A DNA stretch of 64,000 nucleotides from Eleusine coracana subsp. coracana (Eukaryota > Streptophyta > Magnoliopsida > Poales > Poaceae). Below, piece after piece: positions 11,757 through 22,569 of this stretch. Under the pieces are notes generated by a model, which ran no database searches, was not told the DNA's origin, and saw nothing but the letters and a program-made list of their open reading frames with translations. A program made the translations under genes and the position numbers. The DNA lies in NCBI GenBank assembly GCA_032690845.1, contig CM064426.1, positions 66,762,403-66,826,402 on the forward strand, given 5' to 3'. Numbering within the stretch: position 1 is the first letter of the stretch; each line of letters starts with the position of its first letter.

Positions 11757-13877
11757 TTTATTTTCATACAATTAGGATAAAAATAGAACTGGCCCATTGT
11801 GACAGATTAAGGTTTGAATGAAATAGTTTGATAATTTGATTGATACAAGATGTGGCATGATATAAATTATTAAGGCTGCACGTGCAAATGCAAAGGAAAG
11901 TTGACTAGTTTTGTTGTATGAAAAAAATTCAAATATACTGTGACAATTATGAAACATCAGAGAACCACCCTTTTACAAACAATCACTTTCAAGCCCCTCT
12001 CTTCAGGTTTCTTGTCAACACGAAACAGTTTCTCTTGCTCATACCACCTCTTCGGCGCTAACACCAGCTTGTTCGGACCCGATTTCTGTAATTGCCATTC
12101 CGTAATCATGTCTTATCACAACTCTGTAACAACCAAGGTGTAGTGTTAGACACGTGAATGCTGCATGGCGTTGAATGTAAAACCAACCGAGGCCCGTGTT
12201 AATATGAGTACCTTCTCGAACCCTTCAGACATTCTATGGCCCTAACCGAGCCTAGTCCAAAACTCAGCGTGCCTTCAAGCCTGGAGGAATAAGAACGTTA
12301 CTTGGTCAACAATCTTATATCAGAATTAACATATTCAGGGTGTGTTTGGTTGAGCTTTCTGTAGGCAAAAGCTCAACCAAAGGGGTTGTCTTCTAGAAAA
12401 ATTACAGTTAAAAGTAGCTTTTAGATAGTTCATTTCTGAAAGCAGGTAGAGAGGTGTTTTTTTGGACTTTGACTTTTAGAAGTTTGGATTTTTTTTCTTC
12501 AATTTTTTTAAATTATTTGAAAATGTTTTCAATTGAAAATGTTTTAAATAAAAAAAGTTTAGAATTTTAAAACCTTTTTAAATTATTAAAAAACTTTTAA
12601 AAACATATAAACTTTTTGAAAAACATTTCCATTTGAATTCGTATAGTTGGAAGTTGAACTTGGAAGACCCTAGCTTACAAAATGCAGTAAGTAGTTCCAA
12701 GTTTATTTATTTGAATTTTGTAGGTATCTCCAGCAGAATTCTACTCCAGATTGAACCAGAACCCCTAGAGCCGTCTTGTGTGCATTATGAAATATAAGAT
12801 TATAGTAGAGAGATTTTACAGTAAATTAAGAGGGGTGAACTAATGCAATTCTTCTAGTAAATGCAAATATGATCGGCACAAACAATGCAATTTCGTATTT
12901 TCTTGAGTGATAAAGATAACAACAAGGTGGTGAATTTGTCAGTTAGAAATTGGGTCCAACGCGTTTGCATTGATTCTTACTTGAAGTTAGTAGAGTTCCA
13001 CAGACAAATAGTTCCGTCATCACTTCCTGTAAGTAGCATTGGAAGATCGGGGTGTGAACAAGCTGCACGAACGTCCCCACCATATGGTGTTTCTAGTGTT
13101 TTAACCCACTTCATTGACTGGCAGTCCCAAACCTGAGTAGACAAGATTGAGATGCACGGCATCAATTAAGTAATTATGGGTAAGAGCTATGCTATCCTTA
13201 AAGGAAGATATGGTACCTTTGCAATGCCCTCGGAAAAGCTGCCGATCAAGAATACTTCGTTACCCCGACTGAAGTAATTCAAACAGTGCATGCTCAAGGG
13301 TATATATTTAAACGTATGAATTGCATGATCTGATGTAAACGTGCATTCAAAAGGACGCAGGTTCCAAATCTGTAATTGCGTCAAGCATATGGGTGTGTCA
13401 TAAAAACTACATCATCTATGAACTAGTAAGCAGCATTGTTTTCTCAAAGTACTCGGCGGCAAAAAGAAAAAAGTCTGAACCTTTATTCTGTTATCCTGGA
13501 CGCTGACAAATATACTGGCATCCTTTGGGTTAAACGTGACATGCTGGTGCACATGTAACTCTTGCCATGGAAACACGAAGTGTCCAAACACTTGCATTGC
13601 ATTCCATTCATTTTCGAAGTCCCACAACTTAATATAGCCATCCTCGGACGATGACAACACGTAGGGCTCAGTTGGATGAATTGCCAAAGAGACAACGGAT
13701 TTCGAGTGAGCTTGTTTTAGGTGATGGATTATCTTTTCACGAACATAACTGTACACGTAGATGCCTCCAGCACTATTACCCGCCACAATCCAATTTTTCC
13801 GGGCCATGAATTTAGCCAAAGTAACTGCAGAGAAAGTGATCGAATATCAAAATATTGGCAGAGCTTTAGTAAAACAA

Positions 13878-14965
13878 GAGTAAAGTGCACAGCTGGACCT
13901 TAAACTTGTCCGGCTGTGTCACTTTGGTCCATCAACTCCTAAATCCAAGATTTTGCCCCCTAAACTCAATTTGGATCAAAGGTCGGTACTAGCCCGCTCT
14001 CAAATCCTTTTTTGTTCTTGCAGATTAAGAAATGGAGCAAAAACTGATGGCATCGTAACAAACAAGAAAAAGACTGTATTTGCAAAAACAAAAAAGGCTC
14101 AAGCTACATTTGGGACAAGTTCATGCAATACTAAAGTTGCACAATTTTTGCAGACCTTTTGTGCGAGTGAAAATACTCCGTTAAGACCTATAGTTTTTAA
14201 GCATCTGGACAAGTTATTTTTTATACTCACGACAGTATGATATGGACTATAGTTGATATGCCTGATGCATCTTTGTTATGACTGAATTGATCGTGTCTTT
14301 TGATCATGAAAAATAGTACTCCATCCGTTCCAAAATTGTTATCGCCATTGACTTTTTTCGTTACCTTTTGACCATTCGTCTTATTCAAAATATTTATTCA
14401 AATATAAAATATTATAAGTTATATTCAAATTTTATCTAGTAATAAATCAAATCATGAGAAAATACATGATATTTTTTAAAATTTTTTGAATAAGACGAAT
14501 GGTCAAAGATAACAAAAAAAGTCAATCACGACAATAATTTTGAAACGGAGGGAGTATAATTGAATTAGCATTACATTGATTTTATGACAATCTAGAGTGC
14601 AATATTACACTGAATCAACATTCTCTTGTTATGTTACTAGTAAATAACTCTTTACATGTTACATAGAAAAATCTAGTGAAATAATTATGTGGGTGTTACT
14701 TTATAACATGAAAATTGCTGCACAGAAACAACTCAAATGATTCATGGGCCTAACTACAAAAAAAAAGCCTCCTCTCAACATGCAAGATCTTTCCACGTCA
14801 GATGTGCCACATAGGATTAAGTTTAGGGGGGCTGAATTTCGGATTTAAGTTTGGACGTTTGATGCGATCCAAATTAAGTTTAGGGGGCTGAATCTCGGAT
14901 TTAAAAGTTGATGGACCAAAGTGACACAGTCGGACAAGTTTAAGGTCCGGTTGTACACTTTACTT
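13878..14965. mobile_element. MULE-type element, copy A only, with 9-bp target duplication
   Basis: The element has long inverted termini: the left starts GAGTAAAGTGCACAGCTGGA, and the right end reverse-complemented starts AAGTAAAGTGTACAACCGGA. The pairing continues for about 55 bases through TTAAACTTGTCC and GTGTCACTTTGGTCCATCAA. It is flanked by 9-bp direct repeats GTAAAACAA at 13869-13877 and 14966-14974. Copy B has a single GTAAAACAA at 53656-53664, an empty site. No transposase is present. It lies in a WD40-region intron and itself contains a Stowaway element. Confidence 0.85.
14319..14554. mobile_element. Stowaway-like MITE nested in the MULE element
   Basis: The termini are CTCCATCCGTTCC and, inverted, CTCCCTCCGTTTC, with TA on both sides (14317-14318 and 14555-14556). 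This is the signature of Stowaway (Tc1/mariner-type) MITEs. Longer internal inverted repeats (GACCATTCGTCTTATTCAAA and its complement) let the whole 236 bp fold on itself. It inserted after the surrounding 1.09-kb element did, or was carried in with it. Confidence 0.88.
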
Positions 14966-15595
14966 GTAAAACAATATACAGTCAGCACGGTAGAGTGAGC
15001 AGAAGCGTACAACAAGGATTATCTCCGCAAAGAAGGCATTGCAGGATGGATTGTCTGTTGAGGAGCTTCAACTGACTATATTTCTGCAGAGAAATTTTGT
15101 GAAGTGACCCAGAGCATTTATGTTGTATTGTATATACTGATACAAAACAAGTACATACATGTTATTTCTAGGCAATACACACATTAGTATGTAGCCGCTC
15201 CAGTCTTTGTTGATTGTTTTTGTTGGGTCAAAATTTCAGCTTAAAAGTGGACAAATAATATTGTCCTAACATCATTTAAAAGTCATATTTAGTGCATATC
15301 ATTTATTTTCAGGTGATACAAGACCACTTACTTTCGTCTCGTAGTTGTGAATGTTTATGACGTGATGTCCTACCATCATAATCCTGAGTTATGGAGAAAG
15401 TATTAGCGTAAAAAGTAACTAGAAGTCCAGCACACTGTCACATGAAACTCATCTTCAGTTAAGAAAGCCGCTCACCATGGTTTTGTTGGATGCACATCCA
15501 TGCTCTGCACCCATTTTTCAAGCAGAATCTGAACGCAAACACGGAACTTGTATGAAAACTCCCAGAATAGGGCAGCGGCATCGGGGATTAAAAAA

Positions 15596-16244
15596 GCCAA
15601 TTCGTTACATATCATTGCAATTTCATTAATCCCGGATCCATCATTGTAAAACCACTTATCCCATAGATATCATTGAGTTGTAAAATCAATTCCAAATTTA
15701 CCATCCATGTCATTTTCAGCATATGATTTTTTTAGAAATGACCAAAGTGCCCTTGAGATCATCTTCAACCTTGAGCTCGTTTTAGTAAAAAAAAATCTCC
15801 ATTGCTCAACCTACCTGCCATGCATGGCGGTGGGGTGGAGGGCTCTGAGCTTGCCCGTGCCACCCTCGATGGTGGGGTGGAGCTCGCCCCTGCACGCCTC
15901 CATGGCGGCCGAGGCTCGAGCTCGCCCGCGCCTGCATCGGCGGCGGGACAGAGCTCGCACGCGTCCATGGCGGCGTGGCTCGAGCTCGTTCACGCCTGCT
16001 TCGGCAGTGGGGCTCGAGCTTCCCCGCCCCTGCCATGGTAGAGAGAGCAGAGAACCATAGCCATGGGAGAGAGAAGAGAGAAGGAAGAAGATGAGGGCAA
16101 TTTCATCTTTTCGCATGCTTGACTAGTCAATAATGGCATATAAGGAATAAAAATTATATTTAAGTGATATATATGGGGTAAGTCATTTTGCGATGATATA
16201 TTTAGAATTAGATTAATTTCTAATGGCTTTAAAAGAATTATCTC
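15596..16244. mobile_element. copy A-specific insertion with GC-rich core
   Basis: Copy B reads GGATTAAAAAAAAAACTC where copy A has about 650 extra bases between two TTAAAAAA runs. The ends show weak inversion around AAAGCCA. The flanking arms are AT-rich, while 15820-16040 is very GC-rich and built of degenerate repeats of GCTCGAGCTCGCC and TCCATGGCGGC. Open frames there occur in several frames on both strands, which reflects composition, not coding. Exact ends are uncertain because the flanks are homopolymeric. Confidence 0.6.
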
Positions 16245-17227
16245 TTAAAAAAACTCAAAATGCCATAACATTTGCGTGTTATGATTCTAGTTTGGCTACT
16301 ACGTAGTTACAAGACAAAATGCACTGAAAAACTACGTAGTCCTTGTTCTTGGCTGCCTGAGTGAGAGAGAAAAGGAAGAGCTAGAGATTCTGCATGCTCG
16401 ATTTTTTTGTGGCAGAGACATCATTTTTTTATATATAATTGGCAGACATTATTGGGAATCAATAGAGAATTAGGAAGGATCCCTGGAGATCTCCATCCAT
16501 TTAGAAAGAAGACAAAGCAGGAAATACAGGATGGTCCATCATCATTTTGGTAATCTGGACAATATGGAGATCGAGAAAAGAAAGTTTTTGAGCGAAAGGA
16601 CAAAACGATCATTAAAATAATTGCAGAGATCATAGAACAAGTGCAGCTGTGGCATGTGCCTAGAGCAAAACACCTCGCGCCTCTAGTAGTATATCACATT
16701 AGTGAGTAATGAAATCATGTTTTTTCAGACTGGATAGTGCATGCTCATATCAGGCTCAGTTGTAAGTGCTACTGCCACAAAAACACTGTCGAATCTTTCA
16801 AAAAAAAAAAAAAAAGAAATTGGTGCCCTGCAACTGGCAATTGGGTCGGGGAGGAGGCCGGCTGCACGTTGTTAAAGGTACTGTAGCGGGCAGTAGGGCA
16901 TCCCGCCACTACACTACCGCAGGTAAGAATGCAAGTCAACAGCACCGGATACTCTCTAGGCGAAATCAACCGTGGGTATAAAGAGATTAGTAGCAGCGAG
17001 TGATAACTTTATCCGCCGCTATCCATAAACCCGAAAAAAAAAGCCCACCGACCTGGAAGAGCCCGCCCAGTCGAGCTCTAGGGGGAGGGGAAGGAGAGAA
17101 GGCAGGAGAAGCAGCGCCTGGGTAGAGAGGGGAAGAATGAGGTTAGGGTCTGGGACTTTGGTGGATGAGTTTTTATATATATTTCATCATGTTGCTAAAG
17201 GTCCATTTTATGATAGTGGAGGGAGGA

Positions 17228-17245
17228 GGGGGGGGGGGGGGGGGG
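17228..17245 (+). repeat. poly-G tract (18 G) in intron of copy A
   Basis: A run of 18 G lies at the same relative place as a 14-G run at 55314-55327 in copy B, so the tract predates the duplication and has changed length or been re-read differently. Confidence 0.85.
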
Positions 17246-17821
17246 CTGTGTCACCAGGATCACCTGCCAATCACTTACATATGGGTCTAGACTCACGTTT
17301 TGGCATGAGTTCAAGTTGTTTGTGTATAATTTCAAACGTTAAATTTTCTAGTCAATTTCATAAATAATACATAAGTTTTTTTAGGTAAAATACTAACATA
17401 AGTTGTAATTCATAAATATGTTACAATAATCCATAAATTTCATAAAAAATATGAACAAAAAATAGATAATGATATATAATGCATTTAATATTAATTTTTT
17501 TTCAATTTACTCAAGAAATGGTTAATGTTTGTAAACCACTAATTTTTTTGCTCTAAGATATAACATGTTTTTATTTTATCTTTATATTTTTTCTTATTTC
17601 TTGTTGTCATGTCATGAACTACTATGGTTTTGTTGGATACCACTAACATATAACTACTTTTTTATCCTAAGACAAAGTCTCAAGCAGTCTTATTGATAAT
17701 ATGGTTTCAATACAATGAATGGCTTTTGGGTCTAAATAATGAAGAAACCATTTTTTTTTATCGTCTTCAACCATCCGCCCTTAGTCTCCCTTTCATAGCC
17801 GGGGGGAGGGAGGGAGGATTA

Positions 17822-18736
17822 GCGTGTGTTTGGTTCGATGTAAGGGGGGCGCTACTTTTTTGCTACTGTTTGGTCTGAGGTCACATAGGGGTGAGGCTGC
17901 CACCGGTGCAATATTTGGTAAGATTTGGGGGCCGCTCCATGCCTCAAAAATGAGTGGACCGCGCTGCCCCGTCGCTGTTGCGTAGTGCAGCGAGCTCTCC
18001 TGCACGCTATCTCAGCTGCTAATCTCGTCTCAATCGCTTACCTCTATCAACTAAAAAAAGCAATAGCTGAAGAAAATAGGGGAACGGAAAGTTGATCTGG
18101 ATTTTGATAGAAGGGAATGGGGGAGATCGTTGGCACTCGATTTTGCTAGTTTTTTGAAGCTGATTTGATTTAATCGAGCACTTGACAAGCTAGGCTGAAG
18201 CTTGGCCATGGCGAACAGGGAGAAAACAGGAGGTTGACAAAGAAGATAAGGAGAGAATCTTTTCACGTTCCTCAACTGGTGCTTGCACTGTTGGTCATAT
18301 GTGGGCAATAATTTGATGGGTCTGAATTGTTGTATGGGCTATAGCTCGATGTGCAAATAGCAGCCCACTTCAACGATTGTTGTTTCTTTTTTTTTTCATT
18401 TTCCTATACTATCTTATATTATTATTTCATAATTTTTATAACTCAACTAATATATATTATATAGTTGTAAAAAAACATATTGATATATCAATGCATAATT
18501 CTATAAAAAGTTAAGATCATCATGTTTAGAAGAAGATAATCATATTTAATTTTGTCATTCACATTCATTCATCCAAACAAAAACCAAGACCGTCCCATTT
18601 ACTGCTCATCCACCCTACCAAACAAAAAAAAGTAGTTTGCCTCAACCTTTCAATCAAACAGCAGTAAAGGCCGTCCCATACTAGAAAACATGAATGACTC
18701 ATCTCATCCTATCTTAACCTCAAACCAAACGCACCC
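17822..18736. mobile_element. PIF/Harbinger-like element, copy A only, TTA target duplication
   Basis: The left end reads GCGTGTGTTTGGTTCGATG and the right end, inverted, GGGTGCGTTTGGTTTGAGG. TTA occurs on both sides (17819-17821, 18737-18739). Copy B has a single TTA in GAGAGGCTTACAGTCC (56558-56560), the empty site. The 915-bp interior has no transposase I can recognise. It lies in the long intron between the MSP exon and the first WD40 exon. Confidence 0.78.
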
Positions 18737-18900
18737 TTACAGTTTGACAACTAGGAAACCTCCTGCTGCCCCGCTAGATTCGCCACTGATCGTTTGTATG
18801 TACACACATGGAGAAAGACAAGGAGTGGATATGCCGGGGCTGAGAAAGACGACAAACACCTCTGTTTACGTGCCGAGGGGAGGACCCACACACGTGCGCA

Positions 18901-19085
18901 AGTTGGCAGCTCCACTGACGCCTACACAGCGATGTGCCCAACATGTGCATCAATGGTGATCTATTCCTGAGAATCAAATATGTGGGCGTCAGTGGAGCGC
19001 CCACATATTTGATTCTCAGGAATAGATCACCATTGATGCACATGTTGGGCACATCGCTGTGTAGGCGTCAGTGGAGCTGCCAACT
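18901..19085. repeat. perfect 88-bp-arm palindrome in intron of copy A
   Basis: Bases 18901-18988 and 18998-19085 are exact reverse complements with a 9-base spacer TCAGTGGAG. Copy B (about 56758-56845) carries only one arm, diverged. The palindrome therefore arose in copy A after the duplication. Because of the symmetry, open frames on both strands share identical peptide segments; these are artefacts and not genes. Confidence 0.95.
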
Positions 19086-22000
19086 AGTCCTTATGGGATC
19101 GGGATCCTCGGCAGTCGCCAAGCCAGCAAAAATCACTCTCTTTTAGGAATTGGTTAATTTCTAAAAAAAAAAAAATTGGATGGGTTCTTTAGATCTGGTT
19201 TCTTAAAACAATATACTACTATTTTTTGGTAACTAATGACTAGTATGTCTATTCTTTCAAGGTAAAAACGAATATTAGTTGGATTAAGTTGATTCTTAGT
19301 TTTTTTAGAAACTGAAAATTTGGTTTTTAAAAATTTAAATAATAAAATGATCTGTTTAGAGGTCTTTCAGTTTGTAAAAGATGATTGTTTTAAAAACAAG
19401 AAGGATCTAGGCCTAAACGGTGTCGAGGATCCATGCATAACTAATGAAACGATGCTGAAGCAAAATTTGTTTGATGGCAAACCATGTAATTAAAAAGCAA
19501 AGCAACAGCAACACCATGTAAAAAATCACAAATAAATTCAGTCCTGGCTAGAAAAATTGAAATCACGTAAACTACCTCAGATGTTGTGGTCTTATTCTCA
19601 GCTTCTGGCCCTGGTGGTTCATAAAGAGCCAACAATTTCACCTGATGCACCTCATCCTCGTGTCTCTCTCTCCAGAATTCCAAAGTGAAAAACTCGTAGC
19701 CGTTCTCTGGTAAAGCACTCCAAGATAAAAAGTTCCATGGTCTGTCCAATGTCAGAAAACTTGTGAGTTTTGTCCTTGGAGGAACAGGGCCGGACAGCTG
19801 CCCTATGAAGCGCACATAATCTCTATTAGGCTCGTCTGTATATTCTCCTTGTTGGCGTGGAATCAGGAGCCTAAACTGGATGTTATCGTCAGTGTTGTTT
19901 GTAAGGTGCAGGGGACACGCTATCATTTGATCCCGTGACTCAAAGACCGAGGGAAACACGAGCTGGAAAGGGTACACGCTGAGGAGCTCGCCTCCCGGGC
20001 AGTGGCTTATCTGCATGGAAAAAAGTTTCACTTCACCTATGCAATTTGGTTCAACAATTATTGTACCAGCTTAGGACGAATTTGGATGTCTTCAAATTAT
20101 GTTCATGTCGAAGAGGATTTAGAACTTAGGTAGTCAGGGTGTACGCTCACACCCTTAGCCAGTTGAGCTAGGGTGTAAGTTATTAGAAATATTGTTAACT
20201 AGAGGGATGGAGCACCTGATATAACCAATGTGAAGGTTCATTATTACCTTGCCATTTAAAATAAATTTCTTGAACATACGCATGACTGCTCTAAATGAAA
20301 CCTTATTCCGACAGTATATAAGTAACTGTATATACAGTTAGGACTTTATCCTGTCCTGTCCATGTGTCAAAAGCTTATCTATGCAAACAACAGTTTCGTT
20401 ACCTCGTCAGCAGCAGTTTGCAAGGCATTTAGCTCATGGATGATATCCACTATATTGGGCCTATTCTGCCTTTCAACCTCAACACACTTGAGTGCTATCT
20501 CTGTGCATCTCTTTACTTGTTGGCAATATGCTTCTAGCGAGGAACCACTCCATTTTTCCTGAAGCTTGACTCTCCAGCTATCATGTACCTACAAAAGTAA
20601 GTGTAAAAGTCCCGGTCCAGATATATCTGTGACTGATCCTGGTAAAAAGATGTATTAGAGTCTCTGACTAGGTTGATAAATTCCTGTGCAGGCATTTCAG
20701 CGCTTTTGGTGCGGCCACTTAATCCTGAGATTGTCTTGATCATCACAACACCCATGCTGTATATGTCAAACATTTTTGAGATTACACCTTTCTCTATGTA
20801 TTCTGTGGCATGTATCCACTACACGGCATCATAAATGTAAAATATATAATTGGTTAGTATGCTGTAAGCACATTTTGATGCATTAGGAAAATAGCGCGTA
20901 CACTTGGACGTAACTTACACTGTTCCTGTAGAATTCTTGGTGATTCGGGTTTGTTCTTCACCGAAGATCCGGGACAAACCAAAATCTGCTAGTTTTGGAA
21001 CCATATTTATATCTAGCAATATGTTGTCAGGTTTGAGATCCAAATGGTAAATAGGATCTTTGAATTCTTCATGAAGGTATTTCAAACCCTCACAAGCCCC
21101 TTTGATAATTTTAAAGCGTGTGTGCCAGTCAAGTCGTCCATCACATATACCTTCTGCATAAAGACACAGCTAGAGTATTTACAAAATGGAAATATAACAT
21201 TATTCATATCATCATATAGTAAAGTGGAGCATCAAAATACCAGAAAGAAAATCTTGAAGGCTCCCATTGTGCAAATACTCGAAACAGAGCGCTCTGTATG
21301 TGTGCTCTGCAAATATTGTTTTCCCATTGTATTCCATACATTTATGTTGCGTTTGGAAGCAGTAACCAATCAATTTCATAATATGTGGGTGTTTAAGCTT
21401 TTTAAGGTTCTCAAACTCATTCTTGAATCCCTCATCGTTAAGTTCTGGCCCCACATTATGAAGCAGCTTGACAGCAACTTCTCCGTTTTTATCCTCCCCC
21501 TATTCGTCAATGGGCAACCATTAATACAGTTTGGTTTAGTGTGTTACTAGTCACGATACATCTTCTTGTTCAAATTTATTGGTAACATGTATCTAGTGGA
21601 TAGAAATTAGATAATGATTTACCCTATAAACCTTCCCATATGCACCTTGACCAAGTTTTCGCCCCTCAGAAAAACCATCCGTAATGTCATGTAACCGTTG
21701 GATCGTCAGTTCTGTTGGCTCCATGCCTGTGTTATCCAACCTGCGCTGCTATCCCAGTTATTGGCACACAAACGTTTTTCGTAAGCAAAATATAGCATAC
21801 TCATACTTCAAGAAAGAGAAACAGTGTTGTTGCTCAGAAGAATAAAACAAAGTAACATTAGTCCTCCACATTACCAGCTGATTCGTCTAGTTCTGCTATG
21901 CTTTGCCCAAACCGGTGATCTTCCAATCCTCCTACAAGGCTAAAACCAGTCGAACACAGGCAGAATAAAACAGAGCAGCAATCACCAAAATGAGGAACAG

Positions 22001-22514
22001 AAACCAGTAATTTTGAATCACTTGATATTGCAAAACTACAGTTAGGTTTTAGTAACCTAACCTAGAGATCGGTCTGATGCCCTGCCTTGCTCCTGCTCAA
22101 GACGCTGGTCCAAAGCTTGATCGTTGATGGATCGATGAAGTCATGGAGTATCGGCGCTGGGGACGATTCTTGGTCAGTTGAGCAAGGGGATGGTCAACGC
22201 TGGCTGCAGTCCAGCGCGATGTCCTAATGTGTAGAGGAAAGGCAGGCTAACGAAGAGAGACAACTACCTACAACACATTCAAAGTGTTTAATTGAACGTC
22301 ACACACTTCCCAAGGATCTATTCGATTAGAAAAATTTGACTCCATTTGCACCTGCACATGGAACCATGTGAAGATGCTCCCTAACTAACAAGAGTGGTGG
22401 TTAACGCATAACTCATGGTGCTACGTCCCTTTCTCTCTACATATTTTACTCCTTTTATTTTAAAACAATTGACATTTTTGATATCTCTGTTTTTTTTCAA
22501 AAATAAGTATCATC

Positions 22515-22517
<3 letters not shown>

Positions 22518-22566
<49 letters not shown>
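22518..22566. repeat. (AT)n microsatellite
   Basis: About 24 AT dinucleotides at the right edge of duplication copy A. Confidence 0.9.

Positions 22567-22569
<3 letters not shown>

Larger units (their letters stand above)
12039..21724 (-). pseudogene. kinase-MSP-WD40 fusion gene, copy A, frameshifted
   Basis: This is the minus-strand counterpart of the gene at 51989-59527. Exons by eye: 21724-21623 (ATG), 21499-21241, 21153-20919, 20818-20669, 20588-20403 (kinase); 20010-19576 (MSP); 15528-15476, 15383-15332, 13824-13481, 13369-13217, 13132-12981, 12280-12212, 12123-12039 (WD40, TGA stop). Kinase motifs include GQGAYG, VAVK, HLDLKPDN and DFG. One base is missing near 20804-20807 compared with copy B: GYMPPEY becomes a frameshift reaching TAG within four codons, at the APE-equivalent segment. 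That exon is 150 bp here and 151 bp in B. Its donor is GTCAGA where B has GTAAGA. The remaining exons are open and very similar to B, so decay is probably recent. As in B, one short exon of the first WD40 blade was not found. A transcript ending early, or a re-spliced truncated product, cannot be excluded. Confidence 0.85.
10873..22510. repeat. segmental duplication, copy A
   Basis: From TATCCATACATATGTTTTC at 10873, the sequence matches 50884 onward in the same orientation. The match runs through the whole kinase-MSP-WD40 gene to about 22.5 kb (near 60.3 kb in copy B), past the shared phrase ACGTCCCTTTCTCTCTACAT. Copy A is longer (about 11.6 against 9.4 kb), mainly from A-specific insertions at 13878-14965, 15596-16244, 17822-18736 and the palindrome at 18901-19085. 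The offset is about 40.0 kb at the left edge and 37.8 kb at the right. Confidence 0.93.

Noticed and set aside
15707..16116. Five overlapping frames of 67-117 residues on both strands
   Set aside because: They overlap in the GC-rich repeat core of an A-specific insertion, and composition explains the lack of stops.
18774..19146. Two opposite-strand open frames sharing identical peptides
   Set aside because: The identity is produced by the perfect palindrome at 18901-19085; there is no domain or codon signal.
21044..21550. 168-residue plus-strand frame across the kinase exons
   Set aside because: It is antisense shadow of the kinase coding sequence; the mirrored frame occurs at 59022-59351 in copy B.
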